Source: Bacteroidales bacterium (GTDB lineage: Bacteria; Bacteroidota; Bacteroidia; Bacteroidales; UBA1556). From it: a stretch of 35,442 nucleotides of DNA. The stretch lies in NCBI GenBank assembly GCA_027064095.1, contig JAMOQI010000067.1, positions 1 through 35,442 on the forward strand, written 5' to 3'. The position numbers and the translations under genes are program-made. Position 1 is the stretch's first letter, and each line of letters starts with the position of its first letter. The notes under the pieces are model-generated. The model saw only the letters and a program-made list of their open reading frames with translations. It did not search any database and was not told the origin of the DNA. Of the stretch, positions 9,470-18,102 are shown in pieces.

Positions 9470-9531
9470 TCTGAGTTATATCTCAGAAATGCATAGAGAA
9501 GTAATTAATAACTCTATGCAAGTTATTAATT
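9470..9531 (+). promoter_or_regulatory. structured leader of the RNase E/G gene with overlapping hairpins
   Basis: Three perfect inverted repeats lie in the last 76 bases before the GTG start. Hairpin 1: TCTGAG 9470-9475 with CTCAGA 9482-9487. Hairpin 2: TGCATAGAG 9490-9498 with CTCTATGCA 9512-9520. Hairpin 3: AATTAATAACT 9503-9513 with AGTTATTAATT 9521-9531. Hairpins 2 and 3 share bases and interleave, so they cannot both form fully. The rest of the gap from 9381 shows no gene and no clear -7 box. Confidence 0.5.
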
Positions 9532-9545
9532 TAAAATAAATTACC

Positions 9546-11096
9546 GTGAGCAAAGATCTAATTATCAATGTAAACCCTCAAGAGGTCTCCATTGCCCTTT
9601 TAGAAGACAAGCAACTTATGGAGATTCATAATGAGAAGCTTGATAATAATTATAGTGTCGGTGATTTATACCTTGGAAAGGTAAAAAAAATTACTCCGGG
9701 ATTAAATGCAGCATTTGTTGATGTTGGGTACGAAAGAGAAGCATTTTTGCATTATCATGATTTAGGTCCCAGAGTTCGTTCGTTAAATAAGTTTGTTAAG
9801 ATTGTAAACAATTCTAAAAAGGCCAATATACAACTTAAAGATTTTAAATTTGAACCAGAGATAGTAAAAACAGGTAAAATACAGGATGTGTTATCTGTTA
9901 ATCAAAATATCCTAGTCCAAGTTGCAAAAGAGCCTATTAGTTCTAAAGGACCAAGAATTACTACAGAAATTGCATTCCCGGGAAGATATGTTGTCTTAGT
10001 ACCTTTTTCAAATCGAGTTTCTGTTTCTCAGAAAATAAAAGATTTTGAAGAACGTAATCGTTTAAAAAGACTTGTAACAAGTATTCGACCAGCAAATTTT
10101 GGTATTATTGTTAGAACCATAGCACAAAATAAGAAAGTTGCAGAGTTATTGGCAGATATAGAATCATTACTTGAAAAGTGGGAGCAAGCAATTGTAAAAT
10201 TGGCAGATGCTAATCCTCCTGTTAAAATTCATGGAGAGCTTGGTAGATCATCTACTATTTTAAGGGACCTTTTGAATTCTGAATTTAATAGCATTGTTGT
10301 TGATGATGCTAAGATGGCAAAAGAATTAAAGGATTTTATTTCCACATTCGCTCCGGATAAAATGGATTTGGTTAAGAAATATACTGGTAAGACGCCTATT
10401 TTTGAATACCACAATGTTGACAAACAAATTAAAAGTTCTTTTGGTAAGAAAGTGAATATGAAATCAGGCGCATATCTGATTATTGAACACACCGAAGCTA
10501 TGCATGTTATTGATGTTAATAGTGGCCACAGACTTAAAAAAGAACTTAACCAAGAAGCAGGCGCCTTTGAAACAAATCTTGTGTCAGCAAAAGAAATTGT
10601 AAGACAATTGCGACTTAGAGATATGGGAGGGATTATTGTTGTTGATTTTATCGATATGGTTGATAAAGAAAATCGTAGAAAATTATACGATTATCTTAAA
10701 GCCGAGATGAAGTCTGATAAAGCTAAACATACTATTCTTCCTGTTACTAGATTTGGGCTTATTCAAATTACCAGGCAGAGAGTGCGTCCTGAAATGGAGA
10801 TTGAAATACTGGAGAAATGTCCTGTTTGTCAGGGAAGCGGTGAAGTAAAAGCTTCTATTCTTATCGTTGATGATATAGAAAATATTATACGTTTTCTAAT
10901 ACAGGAGCAAAACGAGTCTCATATAGAACTTAGGGTTCATCCGTTTCTGCATGCTTTTCTTACCAAAGGTATTTTCAATTATAAATGGAAGTGGCTTAAG
11001 GAGTTCCATAGATGGATAAGAATAAGTAAAGTTAGTTCTTATCATTTTCTTGAATATCACCTCTTTAACAAAGAAGGTGATGAAATTAAAATATAG
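9546..11096 (+). CDS. rng: Rne/Rng-family endoribonuclease (RNase G-like)
   Basis: A 516-residue single-strand endoribonuclease used in rRNA maturation and mRNA decay. The N-terminus carries the RNase H-like part with an inserted S1 domain (GDLYLGKVKKITPGLNAAFV to about residue 125). The catalytic region has the metal-binding DVNSGH (AMHVIDVNSGH) and GGIIVVDFIDM motifs, followed by the Zn-link CPVCQGSG. Length matches RNase G (489), and there is no long RNase E C-terminal scaffold. The start is GTG at 9546; an in-frame TAA at 9537-9539 excludes a longer protein. Its leader carries overlapping hairpins, which may serve feedback control as known for E. coli rne. A terminator follows the stop. 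Confidence 0.95.
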   Translation: MSKDLIINVNPQEVSIALLEDKQLMEIHNEKLDNNYSVGDLYLGKVKKITPGLNAAFVDVGYEREAFLHYHDLGPRVRSLNKFVKIVNNSKKANIQLKDFKFEPEIVKTGKIQDVLSVNQNILVQVAKEPISSKGPRITTEIAFPGRYVVLVPFSNRVSVSQKIKDFEERNRLKRLVTSIRPANFGIIVRTIAQNKKVAELLADIESLLEKWEQAIVKLADANPPVKIHGELGRSSTILRDLLNSEFNSIVVDDAKMAKELKDFISTFAPDKMDLVKKYTGKTPIFEYHNVDKQIKSSFGKKVNMKSGAYLIIEHTEAMHVIDVNSGHRLKKELNQEAGAFETNLVSAKEIVRQLRLRDMGGIIVVDFIDMVDKENRRKLYDYLKAEMKSDKAKHTILPVTRFGLIQITRQRVRPEMEIEILEKCPVCQGSGEVKASILIVDDIENIIRFLIQEQNESHIELRVHPFLHAFLTKGIFNYKWKWLKEFHRWIRISKVSSYHFLEYHLFNKEGDEIKI

Positions 11097-11134
11097 CTCT
11101 ATTTGCAAGAGCATTACGACACTATAATTATTAT

Positions 11135-11173
11135 AAGGTCATTCTCAATATGAGGATGACCTTTTTTGTTTTC
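11135..11173 (+). terminator. Rho-independent terminator after the RNase gene
   Basis: AAGGTCAT (11135-11142) pairs with ATGACCTT (11156-11163). The stem continues through CTCA/TGAG around an ATA loop with one symmetric mismatch. It is followed by TTTTTGTTTT. Confidence 0.88.
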
Positions 11174-11209
11174 TGTCAATTATATTATGTCTTAAGCTTA
11201 AAGAAGTGT

Positions 11210-11217
11210 TATATTTG
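11210..11217 (+). promoter_or_regulatory. -7 box for recX-prfB
   Basis: TATATTTG matches TAnnTTTG exactly and is followed by GCAT. It lies 36 bp before the recX start and just after the preceding terminator. No good -33 element is seen. Confidence 0.45.
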
Positions 11218-11253
11218 CATGATATTTTTTAATACTTTAAGTAGATTTATTAA

Positions 11254-11739
11254 TTGGATAAACCGGATAAATATTGGAACTTTGTTTTACAATTAAAAAG
11301 ATATTGTAACTATCAGGAAAGATGTACAGCTGAAATTAATAGGAAAATGTTTCAACTTGATGTGCCAGTCGAGTGGCAAAGCGAAATATTGGATTATCTG
11401 ATAGAAAATAATTTGCTTAATGAAAAGAGATTTGCAATTTCTTATTCTATAGGAAAAATAAGAAATAATTATTGGGGTAAGCAAAAGATATTAGCTAGCT
11501 TAAAGCAAAAGAAAATAGACACCTCTTTAATAAATGAGGCTTTTAAGTTTGTCGATGATGAAGAGTATTTATCTATTCTTAGACATATAATGAATATCAA
11601 AATAGGCAAGATTGGTGATATAAGCATTGATAAAAATAAGAAGAAATTGCTTAATTATGCACTACAGAAAGGATTTGAGTCAAGTCTTATTTGGCAAGTT
11701 ATAAAAGAGATAGAATTAAATAATAAATATGGTAACTAA
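11254..11739 (+). CDS. recX: RecX-family regulatory protein
   Basis: A 161-residue cytoplasmic protein of the RecX family, which modulates RecA filaments. The all-helical repeats show the family pattern: LKRYCNYQERCTAEINRKM, then LIENNLLNEKRFAISYSIGK (the conserved LNE-RFA core), then IRNNYWGKQKILASLKQKKI. The start is TTG at 11254; TAA lies directly upstream in frame at 11251-11253 and the next in-frame Met is past the first conserved helix, so TTG is forced. recA is not in the window. The end overlaps prfB by 11 bp, which suggests translational coupling. Confidence 0.9.
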   Translation: MDKPDKYWNFVLQLKRYCNYQERCTAEINRKMFQLDVPVEWQSEILDYLIENNLLNEKRFAISYSIGKIRNNYWGKQKILASLKQKKIDTSLINEAFKFVDDEEYLSILRHIMNIKIGKIGDISIDKNKKKLLNYALQKGFESSLIWQVIKEIELNNKYGN

Positions 11740-12818
11740 AGATAATATAAAAGAAATTGGTAAAAGGATAGATGCCTTGAGGGGGTATCTTTGACCTTGA
11801 TCGTAAAAAGGTAGAAATTGAAGAGGAAGAATTAAAAACTCAAGACCCTTCATTTTGGGATGATCCAAAAGCGGCAGAGTTGATTCTACGTCAAATAAAA
11901 GAAAAAAAATCATGGATAGATAAATTTGAAGATGCTTATACTTGTCATGAGGATACAGAAGTGTTGATGGAGTTCTACGAGATGAATGAGGCCAGTGAGG
12001 ATGAACTTGAAAAGCAATATGCTGAATTAGTACACAAAGTTGAAAATCTTGAATTGCTAAATATGCTTGGTGCTGAGAGTGACCAGTTTGGTGCAATACT
12101 ACAAATAAATCCGGGTGCCGGAGGAACTGAAAGTCAAGACTGGGCTTCTATGCTAATGCGTATGTATTTACGCTATGGTGAAAGGAAGAACTATAGAGTA
12201 AAGATTGTAGATATGCAAGAAGGAGAAACTGCTGGTATTAAGTCTGTAAGTATTGAGTTCGAGGGAGAGAATGCCTTTGGTTTTTTAAAATCTGAAAATG
12301 GAGTTCATAGACTTGTGAGAATTTCTCCTTTTGATTCTGCCAATAGGCGACATACATCCTTTGCTTCCGTTTATGTTTACCCTATAGTAGATGATGCTAT
12401 TCAAATTGACGTTAATCCTGCTGACCTTTCATGGGATACTTTCCGCTCTAGTGGACCTGGCGGACAGCATGTTAATAAAACAGAATCTGCCGTTAGATTA
12501 CGCCATGAACCTAGTGGTCTTGTTATTGAATGTCAAGAAACCAGATCGCAATTAAAGAATAGAGAAAAAGCCATTAAAATGCTTAAATCTCAACTCTATG
12601 AAATAGAGCTTAGACGAAAACAGTCTGAGCAACAACAAATAGAAGATGGGAAAATGAAAATAGAATGGGGCTCACAAATACGTTCTTATGTTATGCATCC
12701 TTATAAACTTGTTAAGGATGTTCGGACATCTTGGGAGACATCCAACGTTCAGGCTGTTTTGGATGGTGATATTGATGATTTTATTAAAGCTTATCTTATG
12801 AAGTTTGGAGGACAATAA
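11729..12818 (+). CDS. prfB: peptide chain release factor 2, made by +1 programmed frameshift
   Basis: RF2 releases peptides at UGA and UAA. The frame opens at ATG 11729, reads 21 codons to CTT (11789-11791), meets in-frame TGA (11792-11794), and continues in the +1 frame from GAC (11793-11795) to TAA at 12818, giving 362 residues (E. coli 365). The stop-codon tripeptide SPF is at about 199-201 and the peptidyl-hydrolysis GGQ at about 244-246 (SSGPGGQHVNKTESA), both close to E. coli positions. The coding sequence is join(11729..11791,11793..12818). The frameshift works as a feedback loop: low RF2 slows UGA decoding and favours the shift. It overlaps recX by 11 bp. Confidence 0.97.
11780..11795 (+). 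promoter_or_regulatory. prfB programmed +1 frameshift site
   Basis: The site reads AGGGGGTATCTTTGAC. It combines a Shine-Dalgarno-like AGGGGG, the slippery CTT and the UGA-C stop context, with the same bases and spacing as the E. coli site. Frame -1 and +1 readings on either side are both clearly RF2. Confidence 0.95.
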
Positions 12819-12822
12819 CGAC

Positions 12823-12859
12823 ATGATTTATATGTAACAAAATCACATGTTTAACGTTT
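12823..12859 (+). terminator. weak hairpin after prfB
   Basis: ACATG plus ATTT at the left pairs with AAAT plus CACATGT at the right, with a small bulge, followed by TTTAACGTTTT. The stem is imperfect and the T tract broken, so this may be only a partial terminator. Confidence 0.25.
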
Positions 12860-12877
12860 TAATATTAAATTTTTATT

Positions 12878-13756
12878 ATGAGAATAGCATTTTTTGGATT
12901 GCAGTTTTATGAAAAATATCTTCCTACATATCAGTTGATGATAGATAAGTTGGAGAAAGTTAATTGTCAACTGCTTTTTAATGAGAGTTTTTATAAAATG
13001 GCTTCCACTAAAGTGAAGTTTAAAAGTGAAGTGAAAGTTTATTCCAAACCAAAAGATATTGTGGAGCAACCTGATGCTTTTATAAGTGTTGGAGGAGATG
13101 GAACTTTTCTCGATGCAATTACTTTTGTTGGTGATTCAGGAACACCAATATTAGGAATAAATATGGGGCGATTGGGTTTTCTTTCTTCTGTCTCGCATTT
13201 AGATGCTGAAAAGGCTATTGATTCTCTTATTAATAATAAATATATTTCTGAAAAAAGAGCATTGTTGACTTTACATACTGATAATAACCTTTTCGGTGAG
13301 TTTAATTATGCTCTTAATGAAATTACAATTCAGAAGAAAGATCATCTTTCTATGATTGTAATTCATGTTTATATTGATGGTTTATTTTTAAACTCATATT
13401 GGTCTGATGGCTTATTGATTTCAACGCCAACGGGTTCAACCGCATATGCTCTTTCCGTGGGGGGGCCAATTGTAGTTCCTGGATCTGAAAATTTTATTAT
13501 TTCTCCTATAGCACCCCATAACCTGACTGTTAGGCCGATTGTTATTCCAAACAATAGCACAATTAAACTTAAAGTACAGGGGCGTTCGAGTTCCTTTTTA
13601 GTTGGATTAGACTCACGATTTGAAACTATCGACTCTTCGATAGAATTATTGGTTAAGAGAAGTGATTTTAATATTAATCTTATACAAATTGGCAACAGAA
13701 GTTTTTTTGATACTATTAGAGATAAATTAAATTGGGGGTTGGATATAAGAAATTGA
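12878..13756 (+). CDS. nadK: NAD kinase
   Basis: A 292-residue cytoplasmic enzyme that phosphorylates NAD+ to NADP+. The diagnostic GGDG motif is at residues 72-75 (SVGGDGTFLDA). It is followed by GINMGRLGFLSSV, the NEITIQKKD segment, and the glycine-rich TPTGSTAYALSVGGPIV region that binds NAD. Length is normal for the family (E. coli 292). It starts 59 bp after prfB on the same strand, and a promoter for the next operon begins just after its stop. NadE, which supplies its substrate, is encoded 5 kb upstream on the opposite strand. Confidence 0.97.
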   Translation: MRIAFFGLQFYEKYLPTYQLMIDKLEKVNCQLLFNESFYKMASTKVKFKSEVKVYSKPKDIVEQPDAFISVGGDGTFLDAITFVGDSGTPILGINMGRLGFLSSVSHLDAEKAIDSLINNKYISEKRALLTLHTDNNLFGEFNYALNEITIQKKDHLSMIVIHVYIDGLFLNSYWSDGLLISTPTGSTAYALSVGGPIVVPGSENFIISPIAPHNLTVRPIVIPNNSTIKLKVQGRSSSFLVGLDSRFETIDSSIELLVKRSDFNINLIQIGNRSFFDTIRDKLNWGLDIRN

Positions 13757-13776
13757 TAATTAGTGATATATCAATA

Positions 13777-13806
13777 TTGTTAATAAACTAAAATTACTTA
13801 CTTTTG
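13777..13806 (+). promoter_or_regulatory. promoter of the barrel-uppS-bamA cluster
   Basis: TTG at 13777-13779 and TACTTTTG at 13799-13806 are separated by 19 bp. This is the best -33/-7 pair in the window by match and spacing. It lies 63 bp before the barrel gene ATG. Confidence 0.65.
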
Positions 13807-13869
13807 CATTTATTGACTATAGGCAATATTTAGCAGCATTTATTGTTTTTATAACTATAACTAGATATT

Positions 13870-14802
13870 ATGAAGAAGATTTTTTTATCATTTTTGGTTT
13901 TTATATTTAGCCTTGGCGTTAAGGCGCAAACTCATGAGATAGGACCTTTCCTTGGGGTTTCTTATTATATGGGTGATTTGGTTCAATCAAGGTTCTTTAG
14001 TACGCCTGGATATAATTTTGGCGTTAATTATCGTTATAATATGAACAACCGTTTTGCAGTAAAATTGGCTGTTCATTATGGCCAAATAGCTGGAGATAGT
14101 AAAAACAATAAAAAGAATTTACGATACAAAAATCTTAGTTTTCATTCTTCATTATTAGATTTTGAAGGAAGCCTGGAGATTAATTTCCTCGAATATATGC
14201 CAGGAAGTACAAAACATCGTTTTACTCCGTATATATTTGGTGGCTTGGCAATTTTTAGGTTTAATCCAAAGGCAGATTATCAGGGTAATGAATATGAGCT
14301 GCAAATTTTAGGAACAGAAGGTCAGGGACTTACAGCATATCCCGATAAGCAACCATATAAGCTGACATCCTTTGCAATTCCTTTTGGCTTTGGTTTTAAG
14401 TTTAATGTGTCGAAAAGGGTTAGTCTTGGTTTAGAATGGGGAATGAGAAAAACTTTTACTGATTATTTAGATGATGTTAGTACAAGATACCCTGATCCGG
14501 CTTTAATTTATGCTGAGAAAGGAGCTGCCGCTGCTGCTTTAAGTAATCGTGTTTACGAACAACAAGCACTTGATGCTGGTTTGAATATTGCTATTGGAGC
14601 TAATGGAATCCCTGTTAATCAGACTGATTTTAAAACATATATGGAAATGCAGAAGACCTATGCTGGTGGTCAAAGAGGTAGTGAGGATAAGGATTGGTAC
14701 GGTATTGCTGGTATTACTATTACTTTTAAAATTATTGGTCCTAAGAAGGGAAGTTGCCCGGCATATCAAAGACATAATTATTTTAAAGAATATATTAGAT
14801 AA
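13870..14802 (+). CDS. DUF6089-like outer-membrane beta-barrel protein
   Basis: A 310-residue exported barrel protein. The signal peptide ends near LGVKAQ. The mature part opens with EIGPFLGVSYYMGDLVQSRF, typical of the DUF6089 family, and continues with paired strands: NFGVNYRYNMNNRFAVKLAV, HRFTPYIFGGLAIFRFNP, and SFAIPFGFGFKFNVSKRVSL then GLEWGMRKTFTDYLDD. A segment with a short Ala run (about 218-224) before NRVYEQQALDAG may be an extracellular loop. Genes of this family are often found directly before uppS and bamA in Bacteroidota, and that is the case here (37-bp gap to uppS). The function is not known; the context suggests an envelope-assembly role. Confidence 0.85.
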   Translation: MKKIFLSFLVFIFSLGVKAQTHEIGPFLGVSYYMGDLVQSRFFSTPGYNFGVNYRYNMNNRFAVKLAVHYGQIAGDSKNNKKNLRYKNLSFHSSLLDFEGSLEINFLEYMPGSTKHRFTPYIFGGLAIFRFNPKADYQGNEYELQILGTEGQGLTAYPDKQPYKLTSFAIPFGFGFKFNVSKRVSLGLEWGMRKTFTDYLDDVSTRYPDPALIYAEKGAAAAALSNRVYEQQALDAGLNIAIGANGIPVNQTDFKTYMEMQKTYAGGQRGSEDKDWYGIAGITITFKIIGPKKGSCPAYQRHNYFKEYIR

Positions 14803-14839
14803 TTTTGCGTTGGTAAGCAATAATTTACTTCATCAAACT

Positions 14840-15586
14840 ATGAGTTTTAAAGAGAAAATAGATTTAAATAAGTTACCAAAGCATATTGCCATAATAATGG
14901 ATGGTAATGGGAGATGGGCTAAACAAAAAGGCAAGATGAGAGTATTTGGCCATCAAAATGGAATAAAATCTGTTAGAGAAATGATAGATGGTGCTGGTGA
15001 AATAGGAGTGAATTATATTACTTTATATGCTTTTTCAAAAGAAAACTGGCAAAGACCTAAATATGAAGTCGAGGCTCTAATGAATTTGATGCTTAGCTCA
15101 ATAAATAGAGAAGTTAAGAGCTTACATAAGAATAATGTTCGTCTAATGGCAATTGGTGATTTAGGTAATTTGCCGAAGAAAAATCAAGTGGAACTTCAGA
15201 AAGCAATAGATTATACTAAAGATAACACTGGACTTACTTTAGTGCTTGCTCTTAGTTATGGCTCAAGATGGGAGATTATTCAAGCTGCAAAGAGTTTGGC
15301 AATTAAATATAAAAATAATGAAATTGATGAAAGCTATTTTAATGAGGCTAACTTTCAGAATGAACTAAATACCCATAATATACCTGAGCCAGAATTGATG
15401 ATTAGGACTAGTGGCGAAATGAGAATTAGTAATTTTTTACTGTGGCAATTAGCTTATTCTGAACTTTATTTCAGTGAAAAATTGTGGCCGGATTTTAAAA
15501 AAGAGGACTTATTTGAGGCTATTGTAGACTATCAAAATAGAGAAAGAAGATTTGGAAAAACAAGTGAACAAATTCAAAAAAGCTGA
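14840..15586 (+). CDS. uppS: isoprenyl transferase (undecaprenyl diphosphate synthase)
   Basis: A 248-residue cis-prenyltransferase that builds undecaprenyl diphosphate, the lipid carrier for peptidoglycan and O-antigen. The catalytic Asp21 is in HIAIIMDGNGRWAKQKG, and the second signature is RTSGEMRISNFLLWQLAYSE. The frame is open for 84 more codons upstream, overlapping the barrel gene, but that stretch is not protein-like for the family, and ATG 14840 gives the normal length (E. coli 253). The stop is 1 bp before bamA, so the two are translationally linked. The O-antigen-ligase-like protein at 31724 would use products built on this carrier. Confidence 0.97.
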   Translation: MSFKEKIDLNKLPKHIAIIMDGNGRWAKQKGKMRVFGHQNGIKSVREMIDGAGEIGVNYITLYAFSKENWQRPKYEVEALMNLMLSSINREVKSLHKNNVRLMAIGDLGNLPKKNQVELQKAIDYTKDNTGLTLVLALSYGSRWEIIQAAKSLAIKYKNNEIDESYFNEANFQNELNTHNIPEPELMIRTSGEMRISNFLLWQLAYSELYFSEKLWPDFKKEDLFEAIVDYQNRERRFGKTSEQIQKS

Positions 15587-15587
15587 A

Positions 15588-18077
15588 ATGTTTAAAAAGC
15601 TTATAATTTTAATATTAGTGCTATTGAGTACTAAAGCAGCATTTCCTCAAGTACAACTCTTTGAGGAGAAAGTAGATTATACTTCACCAAAAGAGTATTA
15701 CATTGGCGGAATAACTATTTCTGGAGTTAAATATCTTGATAATAATGTACTTATTATGATATCTGGTCTTAGTGTTGGAGATAAAATATCCGTTCCTGGG
15801 GATGAAATAGCAAAAGCAATTAAAAGGCTGTGGAAACAAGGCCTTTTTGAGAATGTTGAGATTTCTTATACAAAGATTCAAGGTGATAAGATTTTCTTAA
15901 ATATAGACCTTAAGGAACAACCAAAACTACAGAAGTTTACTTTTAGAAATATTCGAAAATCAGAGGCTGATGACCTTAGAGATGAGTTAGGTATAGTTCG
16001 TGGTGATGCTGTTAATGAAAATGTTATAATCCGTTCTAGAAATATTATTAATCAGTTTTTTATTGAAAAAGGATTCTATAATGTTAAGACAAATATTCGT
16101 CAAGTAAGAGACTCATTACATGCTAATCAGGTTACGCTAGTTTTTGACATCAATAAAGGGAGTAAAGTAAAAATTAATAAAATTCATATAATTGGTGCTC
16201 AGAAAGAAAAACCAGAAGCCCTTAAAATGAGGTTTAAAGAAACTAAAGAGAAAAGATTTTATCGTTTTTGGAAGCCTTCAAAATACAAGGAGAAGGAATT
16301 TAAAAGCGATTTGGATCTTTTGATTGCTCATTATAATAAATTAGGATATAGAGATGCCCGTATTATTAGTGATAGTGTCGTTAAACTCAATGATAAGCTA
16401 ATAGATATTTACATAAATATTAATGAAGGTCGAAAGTTCTATTTTGGCGATATAAAATGGGTTGGTAATACTAAATATCCAAGCTCAACTCTTTCAGCTG
16501 TTTTGGGTATAAATAAAGGAGAAGTGTATGACCGACAGAAGTTAGAAACCCGTTTGTTTATGGATATGGAAAAAGGCGATGTTCATTCTTTATATATGAA
16601 TCAAGGTTATCTGTTTTCTTCAATAACTCCTGTGGAAAGTAATATTCATGGTGATACCATTGACCTTGAAATTAGAGTTTATGAAGGTAAGCAGGCAATT
16701 GTGAAACGAGTGACTGTAAAGGGTAATACTAAGACTCATGATAATGTTATTCTGAGAGAAATAAGAACAAAGCCGGGTCAGTTATTTAATAGAGCAGATA
16801 TTATTAGAACACAAAGAGAATTAGCTCAGCTTCGTTATTTTGATCAGGAGAAATTAAATGTTAATCCAAAGCCAAATCCAGCCGATGGAACTGTTGATAT
16901 TGAATATATTGTAGAAGAGACTTCTTCTGACCAGATTGAAATGTCATTAGGATGGGGTATGGGAGCATTGATTGGTACAGTGGGTGTTTCATTTAATAAT
17001 TTCTCATTAAAAGGAATTACCGATAAAGATGCATGGCGTCCAATTCCATCAGGTGATGGACAGAAGTTAAGCCTTAGAATACAATCTAATGGAATTTATT
17101 ATCAGTCCTATAGCGCGTCTTTTACAGAGCCTTGGTTGGGAGGGAAGAAACCCAACGCTTTAACGGTGTCTGGTTATCAATCTGTTCAATCTAATGGTCT
17201 TACTAAAGGTGACCCTAATAGATCAGCAATAATAATATCAGGTGTTACCGTTGGATTAGGAAAAAGATTACAATGGCCTGATGATTACTTTAGCTTATAT
17301 CAGAGCTTAAGTTTTCAGAACTATAATTTAGATAATTATGCTCATGTTTTCTCTTTTGATAATGGTAATTCCAATAACTTTTCATATACAATTGGATTAA
17401 GTAGAAACTCTGTGAATAGTCCAATATATCCTACATCTGGTTCTGATATTTCTACAAGTGTACAGTTTACTCCACCTTATAGTTTACTTAACAATAAGAA
17501 TTACGCCCTTATGGAAGATGCGGATAAATACCATTGGGTTGAATATTATAAGTGGAAAATGAGTTTTGCATGGTTCACTGAATTAGGAAAATCAAAAATG
17601 GCACAGAAATTGGTATTACACACTCGTGCTAAATTTGGATTCCTTGGATATTACAATGATGAAATTGGCTACTCACCTTTCGAAAGGTTTTATTTAGGAG
17701 GTGATGGTTTAAGTGGATATTCTCTTGATGGTCGCGAACTGATTGGAATGAGGGGTTATACTAATAATTCACTGTCTCCTATAAATGGAGCTACCGCTTA
17801 TGCCAAATATACAATGGAAATTAGATATCCGATATCATTAAACCCAATGGCTACAGTGTTTGTACTTGGTTTTGTTGAAGCCGGTAACTCATGGAAGCTT
17901 TTGAGTGACTTTAATCCTTATGATGTACATCGTTCTGCAGGTGTTGGAGCTAGAATCTATTTGCCAATGTTTGGACTTCTAGGACTTGATTGGGCCTGGG
18001 GTTTTGATCCTTATCCAGGTTTCCCAGGAATGGCCGGAAATCAATTCCACTTCTCTATGAACGGTTCTATTGACTAA
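15588..18077 (+). CDS. bamA: outer-membrane protein assembly factor BamA
   Basis: An 829-residue Omp85 protein, the central insertase of the BAM complex. A signal peptide (MFKKLIILILVLLSTKAAFP) is followed by five POTRA domains to about residue 445, each opening with a beta strand such as IGGITISGVKYLD, INKIHIIGAQ, FGDIKWVGNTKYP and KRVTVKGNTKTHD. A 16-strand barrel follows. The conserved loop-6 motif appears as LIGMRGYTNN, in place of the usual VRGF. The frame can be extended 12 codons into uppS, but MFKKLI starts the signal peptide. The protein ends FHFSMNGSID, without the terminal aromatic residue common in barrel proteins. Two Skp genes follow after 25 bp. Confidence 0.95.
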   Translation: MFKKLIILILVLLSTKAAFPQVQLFEEKVDYTSPKEYYIGGITISGVKYLDNNVLIMISGLSVGDKISVPGDEIAKAIKRLWKQGLFENVEISYTKIQGDKIFLNIDLKEQPKLQKFTFRNIRKSEADDLRDELGIVRGDAVNENVIIRSRNIINQFFIEKGFYNVKTNIRQVRDSLHANQVTLVFDINKGSKVKINKIHIIGAQKEKPEALKMRFKETKEKRFYRFWKPSKYKEKEFKSDLDLLIAHYNKLGYRDARIISDSVVKLNDKLIDIYININEGRKFYFGDIKWVGNTKYPSSTLSAVLGINKGEVYDRQKLETRLFMDMEKGDVHSLYMNQGYLFSSITPVESNIHGDTIDLEIRVYEGKQAIVKRVTVKGNTKTHDNVILREIRTKPGQLFNRADIIRTQRELAQLRYFDQEKLNVNPKPNPADGTVDIEYIVEETSSDQIEMSLGWGMGALIGTVGVSFNNFSLKGITDKDAWRPIPSGDGQKLSLRIQSNGIYYQSYSASFTEPWLGGKKPNALTVSGYQSVQSNGLTKGDPNRSAIIISGVTVGLGKRLQWPDDYFSLYQSLSFQNYNLDNYAHVFSFDNGNSNNFSYTIGLSRNSVNSPIYPTSGSDISTSVQFTPPYSLLNNKNYALMEDADKYHWVEYYKWKMSFAWFTELGKSKMAQKLVLHTRAKFGFLGYYNDEIGYSPFERFYLGGDGLSGYSLDGRELIGMRGYTNNSLSPINGATAYAKYTMEIRYPISLNPMATVFVLGFVEAGNSWKLLSDFNPYDVHRSAGVGARIYLPMFGLLGLDWAWGFDPYPGFPGMAGNQFHFSMNGSID

Positions 18078-18102
18078 GTTTAATCTTTAAAAATTATTTA
18101 TT

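Noticed and set aside
11729..11794. prfB looks broken by an in-frame TGA after 21 codons
   Set aside because: The site matches the known +1 programmed frameshift exactly, and both frames encode RF2. It is regulation, not a pseudogene.
13369..13695. 108-codon minus-strand open frame inside nadK
   Set aside because: It is antisense to highly conserved nadK motifs, has no start context and resembles no known protein.
13753..13774. Hairpin TTGATA/TATCAA after nadK
   Set aside because: The stem is 6 bp of A/T-rich sequence with no T tract and abuts the next promoter; chance occurrence is likely.
14588..14839. 84-codon upstream extension of uppS overlapping the barrel gene
   Set aside because: The extension is a Leu/Arg-rich out-of-frame reading of the barrel gene; ATG 14840 gives the normal family start and length.
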